Translations under genes and position numbers: made by a program
Notes under the pieces: model-generated
Database searches by the model: none
The model's input: only the letters and a program-made list of their open reading frames with translations
Told to the model about the DNA's origin: nothing
Assembly: GCA_964537965.1 (NCBI GenBank)
Contig: CAZIDB010000015.1
Coordinates: 1-32,562 of the forward strand
Source of the DNA: SURF-24 sp964537965
GTDB lineage: Bacteria > Bacteroidota > Ignavibacteria > Ignavibacteriales > SURF-24
DNA length: 32,562 nucleotides
Direction: 5' to 3'
Part shown: positions 26,091 through 32,562 of the stretch, one piece after another
How positions within the stretch are numbered: position 1 is the stretch's first letter
Layout of the letters: each line of letters starts with the position of its first letter

Positions 26091-27029
26091 TTAGTCAAAT
26101 ACTTTTTCAATACTTCTGTCGTATTGGTCTTCATCAAGTTTTAATCTGATACTGTTTGCAATCTGCTTTCCGGTAAAACCTTCAAACTCAAGAACATCAT
26201 TAATTAAAGCGGGCTTAAACCATTTTTCCTTTAGACCGATAGACATAACGCGTGCAAATGTTTGTTCCTTTACAAGAATTTCGGAAACAATTGAAAACAA
26301 TCCGCCGGTAATAAAATGATCTTCAAGCGTTACAAGTAAAGATGTTTCATTAGCTGCTTTAATTATTGCATCAACATCAACAGGTTTAACAGTTCTAAGA
26401 TTTAATAACCTGACGGAAACGCCCTGTTCGGTAAGCATATCTTTTGCGATAACTGCTTCGCGAAGCAGCATACCGTAAACAAGAATTGTTACATCCCAGC
26501 CTTGCGAAATTAATTCAGCCTTTCCAATTTGAAAGTCCGTACTATGCTGAACTCCGGATTTAAGATTATTGAAACGAATATAAAAAGGATTGGGACTATT
26601 AAGCACTTTTTCCAACCCAATTATCAAATCCTGTTCATCAGAGGGACAAAAAATGTTTAAGCCGGGAATACCACGCATCAATGCGATGTCTTCAACCGCC
26701 TGGTGTGTTGGCCCGTTAGCTTCCGAAAGGAATCCCGGGACAGCACCGATAAGTTTAACCGGAAGTTGCCCAACACCAATATCAGTTCTTATAAATTCAA
26801 ATGCCCGCATTGTAAGGAATGTTGACAAGGCATGCACTATTGGTACCCTGCCGCGCAAAGCAAGACCGGCAGCGGTTCCCACCAGTGTCTGCTCTGTAAT
26901 TCCTGTATCAATAAATCTTTCTTTAATAAGTCTGGGCAAATTCCTAATGGCTGCACGGTTCTCTGCCGTTAGTACAACAAACTTTTCATCATTTGCCAGC
27001 AGTTTGTACAAGATTTCTTCATAACTCAT
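26091..27029 (-). CDS. Transketolase-like protein, C-terminal (Pyr plus C) half
   Basis: This 312-residue protein has the pyrimidine-binding domain (DTGITEQTLVGTAAGLAL, with the cofactor-activating Glu46) and the C-terminal transketolase domain (WDVTILVYGMLLREAV, LNLRTVKPVD). It pairs with the gene immediately upstream to form a complete thiamine-diphosphate enzyme, which transfers two-carbon ketol units between sugars. Split transketolases of this kind are known in archaea and in many bacterial accessory clusters. Here the pair is placed between a nucleotidyltransferase and an aminotransferase gene, implying that it remodels the carbon chain of a dedicated sugar rather than serving the pentose phosphate pathway. 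Confidence 0.9.
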   Translation of the reverse strand: MSYEEILYKLLANDEKFVVLTAENRAAIRNLPRLIKERFIDTGITEQTLVGTAAGLALRGRVPIVHALSTFLTMRAFEFIRTDIGVGQLPVKLIGAVPGFLSEANGPTHQAVEDIALMRGIPGLNIFCPSDEQDLIIGLEKVLNSPNPFYIRFNNLKSGVQHSTDFQIGKAELISQGWDVTILVYGMLLREAVIAKDMLTEQGVSVRLLNLRTVKPVDVDAIIKAANETSLLVTLEDHFITGGLFSIVSEILVKEQTFARVMSIGLKEKWFKPALINDVLEFEGFTGKQIANSIRLKLDEDQYDRSIEKVFD

Positions 27030-27034
27030 ATAGA

Positions 27035-27892
27035 TTATCTTACAATTAATGTCGGCGATGTTAACTCTGCATTTTGAATATTATGCAGTTCGTAAATAAG
27101 AGATTGAACTTCTTCAATTGAGAAATTACAGAACCACCTGTCTGCTCTTTCCTGAATGCTCGGTAATCCTTTTCCTCTTATTGTATCCGCAATTACAACG
27201 GAAGGTAATCCCTTTACGAAGGGGTGCCGTGTTAATACTTCGTGAATATCTTCAAAGCTGTGTCCGTCAATTGAAACAGCAATGCAGCCAAATGATTCAA
27301 ACTTTCTTTCGAGAGGCTCAAGAGGAATTAGTTTTTCCGTCATTTCATTTGCCTGGAACCGGTTCCTATCTACAATGATTAATAAGTTCTCTAGTTTATA
27401 AGCGGAAGCGACAAGCAATGCTTCCCATATAGAACCTTCATTTAATTCGCCGTCACCGACAAGAACAACAATTCTGTTGTTTTGATTTTTCATTTTGCAA
27501 TCGATGGCAACACCGATTGAAACAGAAAGCAAATGTCCAAGTGAACCGGAATGGAATTCAACGCCCGGGATATTCCTGTTTGGATGCCAGTAGATAAAAT
27601 CATTTGTCTTAAGATGATTCTTCAACCTGTCTTTTTCAATAAATCCAAGTTCTGCAAAAGCGCCGTAAAGCGCCGGAACATCATGTCCCTTGGAAAGGAA
27701 AAAATAATCTCTGTCTTGGTTGTTCAGATTCTGCGGATTGATATTCAGAAATTTGGAATAGAGATAAACAATAATATCAACGCAGGATAAAGATGCACCT
27801 GTAAAACATCCTCCGCCGGTGGACATTCTTAAAATGTGTTCTCTTACTTTAAGTGCGATAGATTTTAATTTTTCTATTTCAATTGACTTCAT
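27035..27892 (-). CDS. Transketolase-like protein, N-terminal (PP-binding) half
   Basis: This 285-residue protein matches the thiamine-diphosphate-binding half of transketolase. It shows FLSKGHDVPALY (about 65-77), HSGSLGHLLSVSIG, and the diphosphate and metal motif GDGELNEGSIWEA (146-158) followed by VDRNRFQ. It starts 3 bp after the cytidylyltransferase stop and ends 5 bp before its partner, so the two subunits are made from one message. The sugar donor and acceptor are not evident. Confidence 0.9.
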   Translation of the reverse strand: MKSIEIEKLKSIALKVREHILRMSTGGGCFTGASLSCVDIIVYLYSKFLNINPQNLNNQDRDYFFLSKGHDVPALYGAFAELGFIEKDRLKNHLKTNDFIYWHPNRNIPGVEFHSGSLGHLLSVSIGVAIDCKMKNQNNRIVVLVGDGELNEGSIWEALLVASAYKLENLLIIVDRNRFQANEMTEKLIPLEPLERKFESFGCIAVSIDGHSFEDIHEVLTRHPFVKGLPSVVIADTIRGKGLPSIQERADRWFCNFSIEEVQSLIYELHNIQNAELTSPTLIVR

Positions 27893-27895
27893 TTC

Positions 27896-28705
27896 TCATA
27901 TTCTCGTTTGGTTTAATGTAATTGTCTTTAGTTCATTTAAGTGATGCCTGTACCAGTTTACGCCAAGATATTTCCTGTTGATTTCTGCAATTTCAGGTTT
28001 TCGTTTAAGAAGGCTTAATATGTCATATAAATCGAACCTCGGGTTTGCCGGATACAATTCATCATACACTTTACTTATGAATTGATAATCTTCCTCATAG
28101 TCGAGAGTCCACCTGTGTGTCATTGAGTAATCGAGTTTTGTTTCCCATTCAACGTTACCTATTCTGAATCTGTCAGGGTTTTCCCAGAAGAATGGTGTAG
28201 TATGTTCGCGTTCAAAATATTTTCTTGCGCGCGCCCAGCCGAATCTAAGAGAATTCATGGCTATAATTTCCACATCATTACCGTCGGGATAAGTAGCCGG
28301 GTGAAGGTTAGAGACATAATCAAATTCGTCGCTGTATCTAAGGTAATATTTAATTACTCTGTCAATAATCTTCGGATCAATTAACGGGCAATCGGATGGA
28401 ATCTTAATTACAACATCGGCATTATATTTTAATCCGGCTTTAAAATGTCTGTCAAGCAAATCGGTTGGATGCCCGCGGTAATACAGAATCTTTTCCTTTT
28501 TGCAAACATCTTCAACCGGGTCATCTTCTTTTAAAATAGTAGTTGCAACCACAACAGTCCCGGCAAGATGTGCACTCTTTACTCTTTCCACCATTTTAGA
28601 CAATACATTTTTATTTGCAAGAGGCAACAGAACTTTATTAGGCAACCTTGAAGACGCTGTTCTTGCCTGTATGATAGTTACTATATTAATGATTGAATTA
28701 CCCAT
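27896..28705 (-). CDS. SpsF-like cytidylyltransferase
   Basis: This 269-residue nucleotidyltransferase of the SpsF/CMP-nonulosonate synthetase type (COG1861) has the N-terminal nucleotide-binding motif IIQARTASSRLPNKVLLP, then VVVATTILKEDDPV, KIPSDCPLIDP and MTHRWTLDYEED. In the family these enzymes activate acidic nonulosonate sugars as CMP derivatives; Bacillus SpsF acts in a spore-coat polysaccharide cluster that also has a NeuB homologue (SpsE). With the NeuB-like and KdsC-like genes downstream it forms the expected condensation, dephosphorylation and activation set. It starts 9 bp after the transferase gene. Confidence 0.88.
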   Translation of the reverse strand: MGNSIINIVTIIQARTASSRLPNKVLLPLANKNVLSKMVERVKSAHLAGTVVVATTILKEDDPVEDVCKKEKILYYRGHPTDLLDRHFKAGLKYNADVVIKIPSDCPLIDPKIIDRVIKYYLRYSDEFDYVSNLHPATYPDGNDVEIIAMNSLRFGWARARKYFEREHTTPFFWENPDRFRIGNVEWETKLDYSMTHRWTLDYEEDYQFISKVYDELYPANPRFDLYDILSLLKRKPEIAEINRKYLGVNWYRHHLNELKTITLNQTRI

Positions 28706-28714
28706 TATTACAGT

Positions 28715-29758
28715 TCATGCAATTTTAACAATCCTGTTTTTAACGTTTCCTACCTTCATGCTATTCATCTTTGGGGGCAATTTAAATATTCTCAGTTCTT
28801 TAGCGTTAAGCAGTTCATAAGCTACGGCGGCAATATTTCTTGCAGAACCTCCACTATTCTGAAGAGGAACAAGTTTTTTCAGCAGATCCATATCGAATTC
28901 TGAATAAACCTCTTTGCCAAGAGCTAAGCCAACATATACCACAGATGAAAACCTTGTAATAAGAACATCGCAGTTTGCAATCATATGATTAGTATTGCCT
29001 GATGAAAAGATGACTGAGCCGGGAGCATATTTATTAATTTCTTTTATTGCTCTTTTAATGTTTTCATTCGGATGGAGTTTAAATATCAAATGTCTTCCGT
29101 CTGCAATTCTTAAGCATTTTTCTATAAACTTTTTCCTGTTTTCATATTTAAATGTTTCGCGCGCATCAGATGTAGCAACAAGGACATACTTTTCAAACGG
29201 AAAATCATTCACCAGGTATTGCCTGCAATAATCAAAATTTGGGATGCCGGTTACAACAAGCTTATCCCTGTTCAATCCTTTTTGTATAAAAAATTCTTTA
29301 TATCCTTCGGATGCGATACAAAAATATTCATAAGCATCAGACTGACCTGTTGCAGCTGTCCCGGCTAAATAGCGCGGCAACTTTAATTTTTTAACAAGCC
29401 GGAATAAAATATTTTCCGCATCAGTCATTCCTTCCTGCACCAGGATAATTTTCTTATTCTTAATATTGTTCTGGATGATTAAATCCGTGCAGGTAAATAC
29501 AAGATCATATTTATGAAGCTGCCCTTCAGAATCAATTTGAAGCTTATTATTTTTTAGATACTGAATTGTGTTCTGCCTGAATTGCCCGCCAAGAATAGAA
29601 AAATCCAGGAAGCCTGTATTAGCAAGGAATTTAACAATTCCATCTGCGTAGTAAGGCGTAAAGTAATTATCATATTCGCTCAATTCGTTTGATATCTTGT
29701 GCATCATCGTAGTTTGGTTCAGTGAACCGCATATATAAAGAATTTTTTTTCTGCGCAT
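28715..29758 (-). CDS. GT-B-fold transferase, CDP-glycerol/capsule glycosyltransferase-like
   Basis: This 347-residue protein begins KKILYICGSLNQTTMMHKIS and has a Rossmann-like second half with VATSDARETF, IFKLHPNEN (about 228-236) and CDVLITRFSSVVYVGLALGKEVY (about 266-288). This last pattern, an acidic or Ser-Ser turn before a variable helix, is usual in UDP-GlcNAc-2-epimerase-like and CDP-glycerophosphotransferase-like GT-B enzymes. It probably transfers the CMP-activated sugar of this operon to an envelope glycan or lipid; family assignment is loose. No signal peptide or membrane helix is seen. It is the first gene of the operon. Its ATG has no clear ribosome site, and the leader predicted from the PHO-box promoter is only about 25 bases. 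Confidence 0.72.
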   Translation of the reverse strand: MRRKKILYICGSLNQTTMMHKISNELSEYDNYFTPYYADGIVKFLANTGFLDFSILGGQFRQNTIQYLKNNKLQIDSEGQLHKYDLVFTCTDLIIQNNIKNKKIILVQEGMTDAENILFRLVKKLKLPRYLAGTAATGQSDAYEYFCIASEGYKEFFIQKGLNRDKLVVTGIPNFDYCRQYLVNDFPFEKYVLVATSDARETFKYENRKKFIEKCLRIADGRHLIFKLHPNENIKRAIKEINKYAPGSVIFSSGNTNHMIANCDVLITRFSSVVYVGLALGKEVYSEFDMDLLKKLVPLQNSGGSARNIAAVAYELLNAKELRIFKLPPKMNSMKVGNVKNRIVKIA

Positions 29759-29797
29759 AGTATTTTCAATTATAAAAGAACAAGCGAAAAATATCGC

Positions 29798-29841
29798 CTG
29801 AATGTTAAGTAAATATTAAGTCAGGGTTAACTAATTGTTAA
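29798..29841 (-). promoter_or_regulatory. PHO-box-like array upstream of the ten-gene operon
   Basis: On minus, four consecutive 11-bp units read TTAACAATTAG, TTAACCCTGAC, TTAATATTTAC, TTAACATTCAG, ending 39 bp before the ATG of the first operon gene. A GATATT hexamer (29795-29790) follows at about the -10 position, and there is no -35 element, as expected for an activator-dependent promoter. Confidence 0.75.
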
Positions 29842-30072
29842 TTCAAAGCTGCAGTTAAGTTGAATGCGGGATTTATAACTTAAAACTTATTATTTATTTG
29901 ATGTTAATGCTGAATCGGTCAGATGCTTTCAACAAACCGGTTAGCTTTTGCTTTAATCGATGCAGAAATAAACATCATATTAACCCTGCAGGGTTTGGTT
30001 TATTTAATATTATTATAATGTAACAACTTTGATGTTCTTTGTTCGATCAAGCTTCGCTCATCTTCTCCTTTC
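29842..30072. other. Intergenic spacer between two divergent PHO-box promoters
   Basis: No gene is seen in this AT-rich spacer. It contains a perfect 14-bp palindrome, aaccctgcagggtt at 29982-29995, with no T-run after it. Function is unknown. Confidence 0.4.
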
Positions 30073-30113
30073 TTAATAATAAGTTAACATTCGCTTCATC
30101 TTAGTTTAACATT
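30073..30113 (+). promoter_or_regulatory. PHO-box-like array upstream of the metallophosphoesterase gene
   Basis: Units start at 30073 (ttaataat), 30084 (ttaacatt), 30095 (ttcatctt, weak) and 30106 (ttaacatt), exactly 11 bp apart. A -10-like tatctt begins at 30116, the same 2-base interval after the last unit as in the receptor promoter. Confidence 0.7.
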
Positions 30114-30146
30114 GGTATCTTACTTTTGAAATCAAAAAAGGGAAAT

Positions 30147-31076
30147 ATGCGAATAGCTCATATATCGGATTTACACATCTGCGCCAAAAACAAACGAACG
30201 AATATCCGCAACACAAAGCATATCATTAATTATATTGTCAACAATAATTTCGATCACGTTGTGGTAACGGGGGATGTTTCCGATAATGCGCAAAGCAGAG
30301 ATTTTGAAATACTGAGAAATCTGTTTGATAAAGCCGGTTTGCTTGATAATGATAAACTAACGATGATTATCGGAAACCATGATATTTTCGGCGGAGTACA
30401 GAAACCCGAAGATATTTTTACATTCCCAAAGAAATGTATGCAAACCAATTATAAAAAAATGGTAGATGATTTTCATATTTATTTTATTGAGGCATTCTGG
30501 AAGACTTATCATCCGGTAGAAAATGAAGTATTCCCTTTTGTTAAAGACCTTGGCGGGATTATCCTAATCGGATTAAATTCCGTAGATCATTATTCGAAAA
30601 TTAAAAACCCTTTTGCTTCTAACGGAAGGATAAGCAAGAAACAATACGAGGGGCTTGAGAAAATTTTTACGATGGATGAATATAAGAATAAAGTAAAGAT
30701 ACTCTGCATTCATCATCACTTTTACAAGGAGCCGTTATGCAATTCCAATCCAAACCTTTCATTGCTTGAAAGAATAGAAAAGCAGACGATGAAGCTGCGC
30801 GGCAAAAAAAGATTAATAAACATGCTTACCGGAAACAATGTTGAACTTGTTCTCCATGGTCACCTGCATGAAACCTGCGAGTACAGCAAAAAAAATATAA
30901 GGTTTATTAATGCCGGTGCAACTTTAAACGGAAAGCTTGCCAATAATATTGTTCTGAATGAAATAGAGATATCCGAAAACTCGGTTTCTGTAACCTCAAA
31001 GAAAATAAATCCGACTAGTCTTTATTTAATCGGAAAAGAAAAATCCAATACTTCCATGGAAAGAATTGCAATTTAG
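30147..31076 (+). CDS. Calcineurin-like metallophosphoesterase
   Basis: This 309-residue cytoplasmic protein carries all metal-site motifs of the family: SDLHI (Asp8, His10), TGDVSD (Asp43), GNHD (77-79), a CIHHHFY segment near 190 and HGHLHE near 240. It resembles class III cyclic-nucleotide phosphodiesterases and glycerophosphodiesterases (CpdA/GpdQ group), but the substrate cannot be read from sequence. I chose ATG 30147 because AAGGGA lies just upstream and MRIAHISDLH is the usual family start; TTG at 30126 is rejected. The PHO-box promoter suggests it frees phosphate from phosphodiesters, perhaps lipid head groups or nucleotides, when phosphate is scarce. Confidence 0.9.
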   Translation: MRIAHISDLHICAKNKRTNIRNTKHIINYIVNNNFDHVVVTGDVSDNAQSRDFEILRNLFDKAGLLDNDKLTMIIGNHDIFGGVQKPEDIFTFPKKCMQTNYKKMVDDFHIYFIEAFWKTYHPVENEVFPFVKDLGGIILIGLNSVDHYSKIKNPFASNGRISKKQYEGLEKIFTMDEYKNKVKILCIHHHFYKEPLCNSNPNLSLLERIEKQTMKLRGKKRLINMLTGNNVELVLHGHLHETCEYSKKNIRFINAGATLNGKLANNIVLNEIEISENSVSVTSKKINPTSLYLIGKEKSNTSMERIAI

Positions 31077-31222
31077 CGCAGGTAAGAAATCAGCTTTTTC
31101 ATAGTTCTATTCCTTAGAAGCATAAAACATCATTCGGGTATCTTTTAAACCCAGCATCAAGCAACAAGGAAATTACCCGGCTGTTTATAAATCCTTTAAA
31201 TTTCGCACTCTCCGTTTTTAAC
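31077..31222. other. Spacer after the phosphoesterase gene
   Basis: This is a short non-coding stretch. A possible long-loop stem pairs cgggta near 31136 with tacccg near 31175, but it has no T-run and is not called a terminator. No gene was found. Confidence 0.3.
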
Positions 31223-31263
31223 TTAATGTTTACTTAACATACCGTTAACATTCTCTTAACATT
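31223..31263 (+). promoter_or_regulatory. PHO-box-like array upstream of the TonB-dependent receptor gene
   Basis: This is the cleanest array in the window: ttaatgtt (31223), ttaacata (31234), ttaacatt (31245), ttaacatt (31256), all at exact 11-bp steps. A -10-like tattgt begins at 31266. The start codon lies 49 bp after the last unit. Confidence 0.8.
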
Positions 31264-31312
31264 AGTATTGTAAATTTTCACCGGAAAATTTCAACACACA
31301 AGAGAGAGAAAA

Positions 31313-32562
31313 ATGTTTTATTTGAAAAACGGACTACCTAAAAGGCAAACAAGGAGAAGCCGGTCTAAAATTTTATTAACACAGGCTGTGTTTTCTTCTT
31401 TATTATTTCTTCTGATCTTTAATGTCATATCAAACGCACAGGAAAGCGGGACAATAACCGGCACGGTTACCGACCAGCAGACCGGTGAATTATTAATTGG
31501 CGTTAACGTTGTTGTTACCGGTACAACAAAAGGAGCAGCAACAGATGTTGACGGCAATTACATCATAAAAAATTTACCCGCCGGCAAATATTCGTTAAAG
31601 GTTTCGTTTATTTCATATTCATCATTAACAATAAATGATGTGGTTGTAAACTCCGGGAAACCCTCCAGAATAGATATTCAATTAAAACCCGAATCAAAAA
31701 TTCTTGATGAAGTAGTAATTAGTGCTGAGATGCTTAAGAGCAATGAGAATTCAATTCTTAAAGTACAAAAGAATGCCAATAACATAATGGATGTAGTTAG
31801 CGCAGAATTAATAAAGAAAAACAATAGTTCGGACGGAACCGACGTATTAAAAAGAATGACAGGCGTTGCAATTGCAGACGGTAAATATGCGTACATCCGG
31901 GGTGTAAGCGACAGGTACAATAATACATTACTTAACGGCGCAAGCTTACCAAGTACCGATCCCGAAAAGAAAAGTTTTTCATACGATATGTTCCCTTCAT
32001 CCTTAATTGAAAATGTACTGACTGCAAAAACATTTACACCGGATAAACCGGCGGATTTCTCCGGTGGTCTTGTTCAGATCAACACCGTAGAATTTCCATC
32101 GAAATTCTTTATTAACTTATCGGGTTCATCATCATACAATACAAACACATCTCTCAAATCCGTTTCAAGTTACAATGGTGGCAAAACAGATTTCCTTGGT
32201 TATGATGACGGTACAAGAGAAAAACCGTCCTTGATTGATGAAACAAAAGTTGTAAAAGGAAATTACTCTGCAGACAATCTGACCGAAATCGGGAAGTCAT
32301 TTAAAAACAACTGGAACACTTTCCAGGAAAAAGCTCCCGTAAATTACGGTTATAAACTTTCGCTCGGCAATAAATATAATTTCGGAGAGTCATCATATCT
32401 TGGAGTTGTGGGTTCTCTTACATATTCAAACAGCGAAGAGGCCAAACAATATGAAAAAAATTCCGCCACATTTGATGGACCAAGATATGAGTACAATGGT
32501 ACAAGTTATACAAACAGTGTTTTGTTCGGTGCTTTATTAAATACAAGTTATAAATTCGGCTT
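31313..32562 (+). CDS. TonB-dependent outer-membrane receptor (partial)
   Basis: The reading frame is open from the ATG at 31313 to the right edge (416 codons), so only the N-terminal part is present. It has a signal peptide with a basic start and a hydrophobic core (about 20-40, cleavage near NAQE). Next is a carboxypeptidase-regulatory-like beta-sandwich (GTITGTVTDQQTGELLIGVN to about 125) and a TonB-box-like DEVVI near 130. A plug domain (about 140-250) follows with DVLKRMTGVAI, YIRGVSDRYNNTLLNG and FSGGLVQINT. The rest is the start of the beta-barrel. Such receptors import scarce ligands through the outer membrane using TonB energy. No SusD gene can be seen because the window ends. A PHO-box array lies directly upstream, so a phosphate or organophosphate ligand is plausible but inferred. 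Confidence 0.92.
   Translation, partial: MFYLKNGLPKRQTRRSRSKILLTQAVFSSLLFLLIFNVISNAQESGTITGTVTDQQTGELLIGVNVVVTGTTKGAATDVDGNYIIKNLPAGKYSLKVSFISYSSLTINDVVVNSGKPSRIDIQLKPESKILDEVVISAEMLKSNENSILKVQKNANNIMDVVSAELIKKNNSSDGTDVLKRMTGVAIADGKYAYIRGVSDRYNNTLLNGASLPSTDPEKKSFSYDMFPSSLIENVLTAKTFTPDKPADFSGGLVQINTVEFPSKFFINLSGSSSYNTNTSLKSVSSYNGGKTDFLGYDDGTREKPSLIDETKVVKGNYSADNLTEIGKSFKNNWNTFQEKAPVNYGYKLSLGNKYNFGESSYLGVVGSLTYSNSEEAKQYEKNSATFDGPRYEYNGTSYTNSVLFGALLNTSYKFG

Noticed and set aside
1..32562. CRISPR arrays, tRNA or rRNA genes, insertion sequences, prophage or toxin-antitoxin modules
   Set aside because: I saw no spacer-repeat arrays, cloverleaf-like sequences, transposase motifs or terminal repeats. 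The repeats present are 11-bp promoter arrays.

Overview
The window suggests a free-living Gram-negative bacterium of the Bacteroidota/Chlorobiota lineage, most likely near the Ignavibacteria; this is inferred from gene content and is not certain. Pointers are low GC with many AT-rich codons, a TonB-dependent receptor carrying a carboxypeptidase-D-like N-terminal domain, a propeller-type sensor kinase, several TTG starts and a tandem pair of pstB genes. No rRNA, tRNA, CRISPR array or insertion sequence was recognised. A 100-base run of N (1433-1532) is an assembly gap.

Layout. (1) 1-6289, minus: one giant gene running off the left edge, with a fold-type-I PLP aminotransferase-like domain and, just beyond the gap, an HPr-kinase-like P-loop. 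(2) 6596-12406, minus: a propeller sensor histidine kinase downstream of a secreted family-20 glycoside hydrolase. (3) 12653-20010: a phosphate transport block. It holds pstS-pstC-pstA-pstB-pstB on plus, phoU convergent on minus overlapping the last pstB by four bases, then DUF47-PiT-DUF47 on plus. (4) 20157-20357: a small unknown gene. (5) 20375-29758, minus: a ten-gene, tightly packed operon. In transcription order it encodes a GT-B-type transferase, a SpsF-like cytidylyltransferase, a split transketolase, a class III aminotransferase, an SDR dehydrogenase, a KdsC-like phosphatase, a NeuB-like synthase, a Gdx-type small exporter and an OlsF-like two-domain acyltransferase. (6) 30147-end, plus: a metallophosphoesterase, then a TonB-dependent receptor cut by the right edge.

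The main discovery is regulatory. Four transcription units (the small gene, the ten-gene operon, the phosphoesterase and the receptor) are each preceded by about four TTAACATT-like units at exact 11-bp steps, a few bases before a -10-like hexamer. This is the architecture of a PHO box bound by PhoB/PhoP-type response regulators. The window therefore reads as a phosphate-starvation island. Phosphate uptake (Pst, PiT) sits beside genes likely to scavenge phosphorus (receptor, phosphoesterase) and genes likely to remodel the envelope without phosphorus (a carboxylated nonulosonate-like sugar and an ornithine- or other amino-acid-based lipid). The logic resembles the teichuronic-acid switch of Bacillus and the ornithine-lipid switch of other bacteria, but with an unfamiliar sugar pathway. 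No such array was found before pstS or phoU.

A second discovery is that the two PstB proteins carry complementary defects. One has lost the Q-loop Gln and the switch His, the other the LSGGQ signature. This predicts an obligate heterodimer with a single canonical ATPase site.
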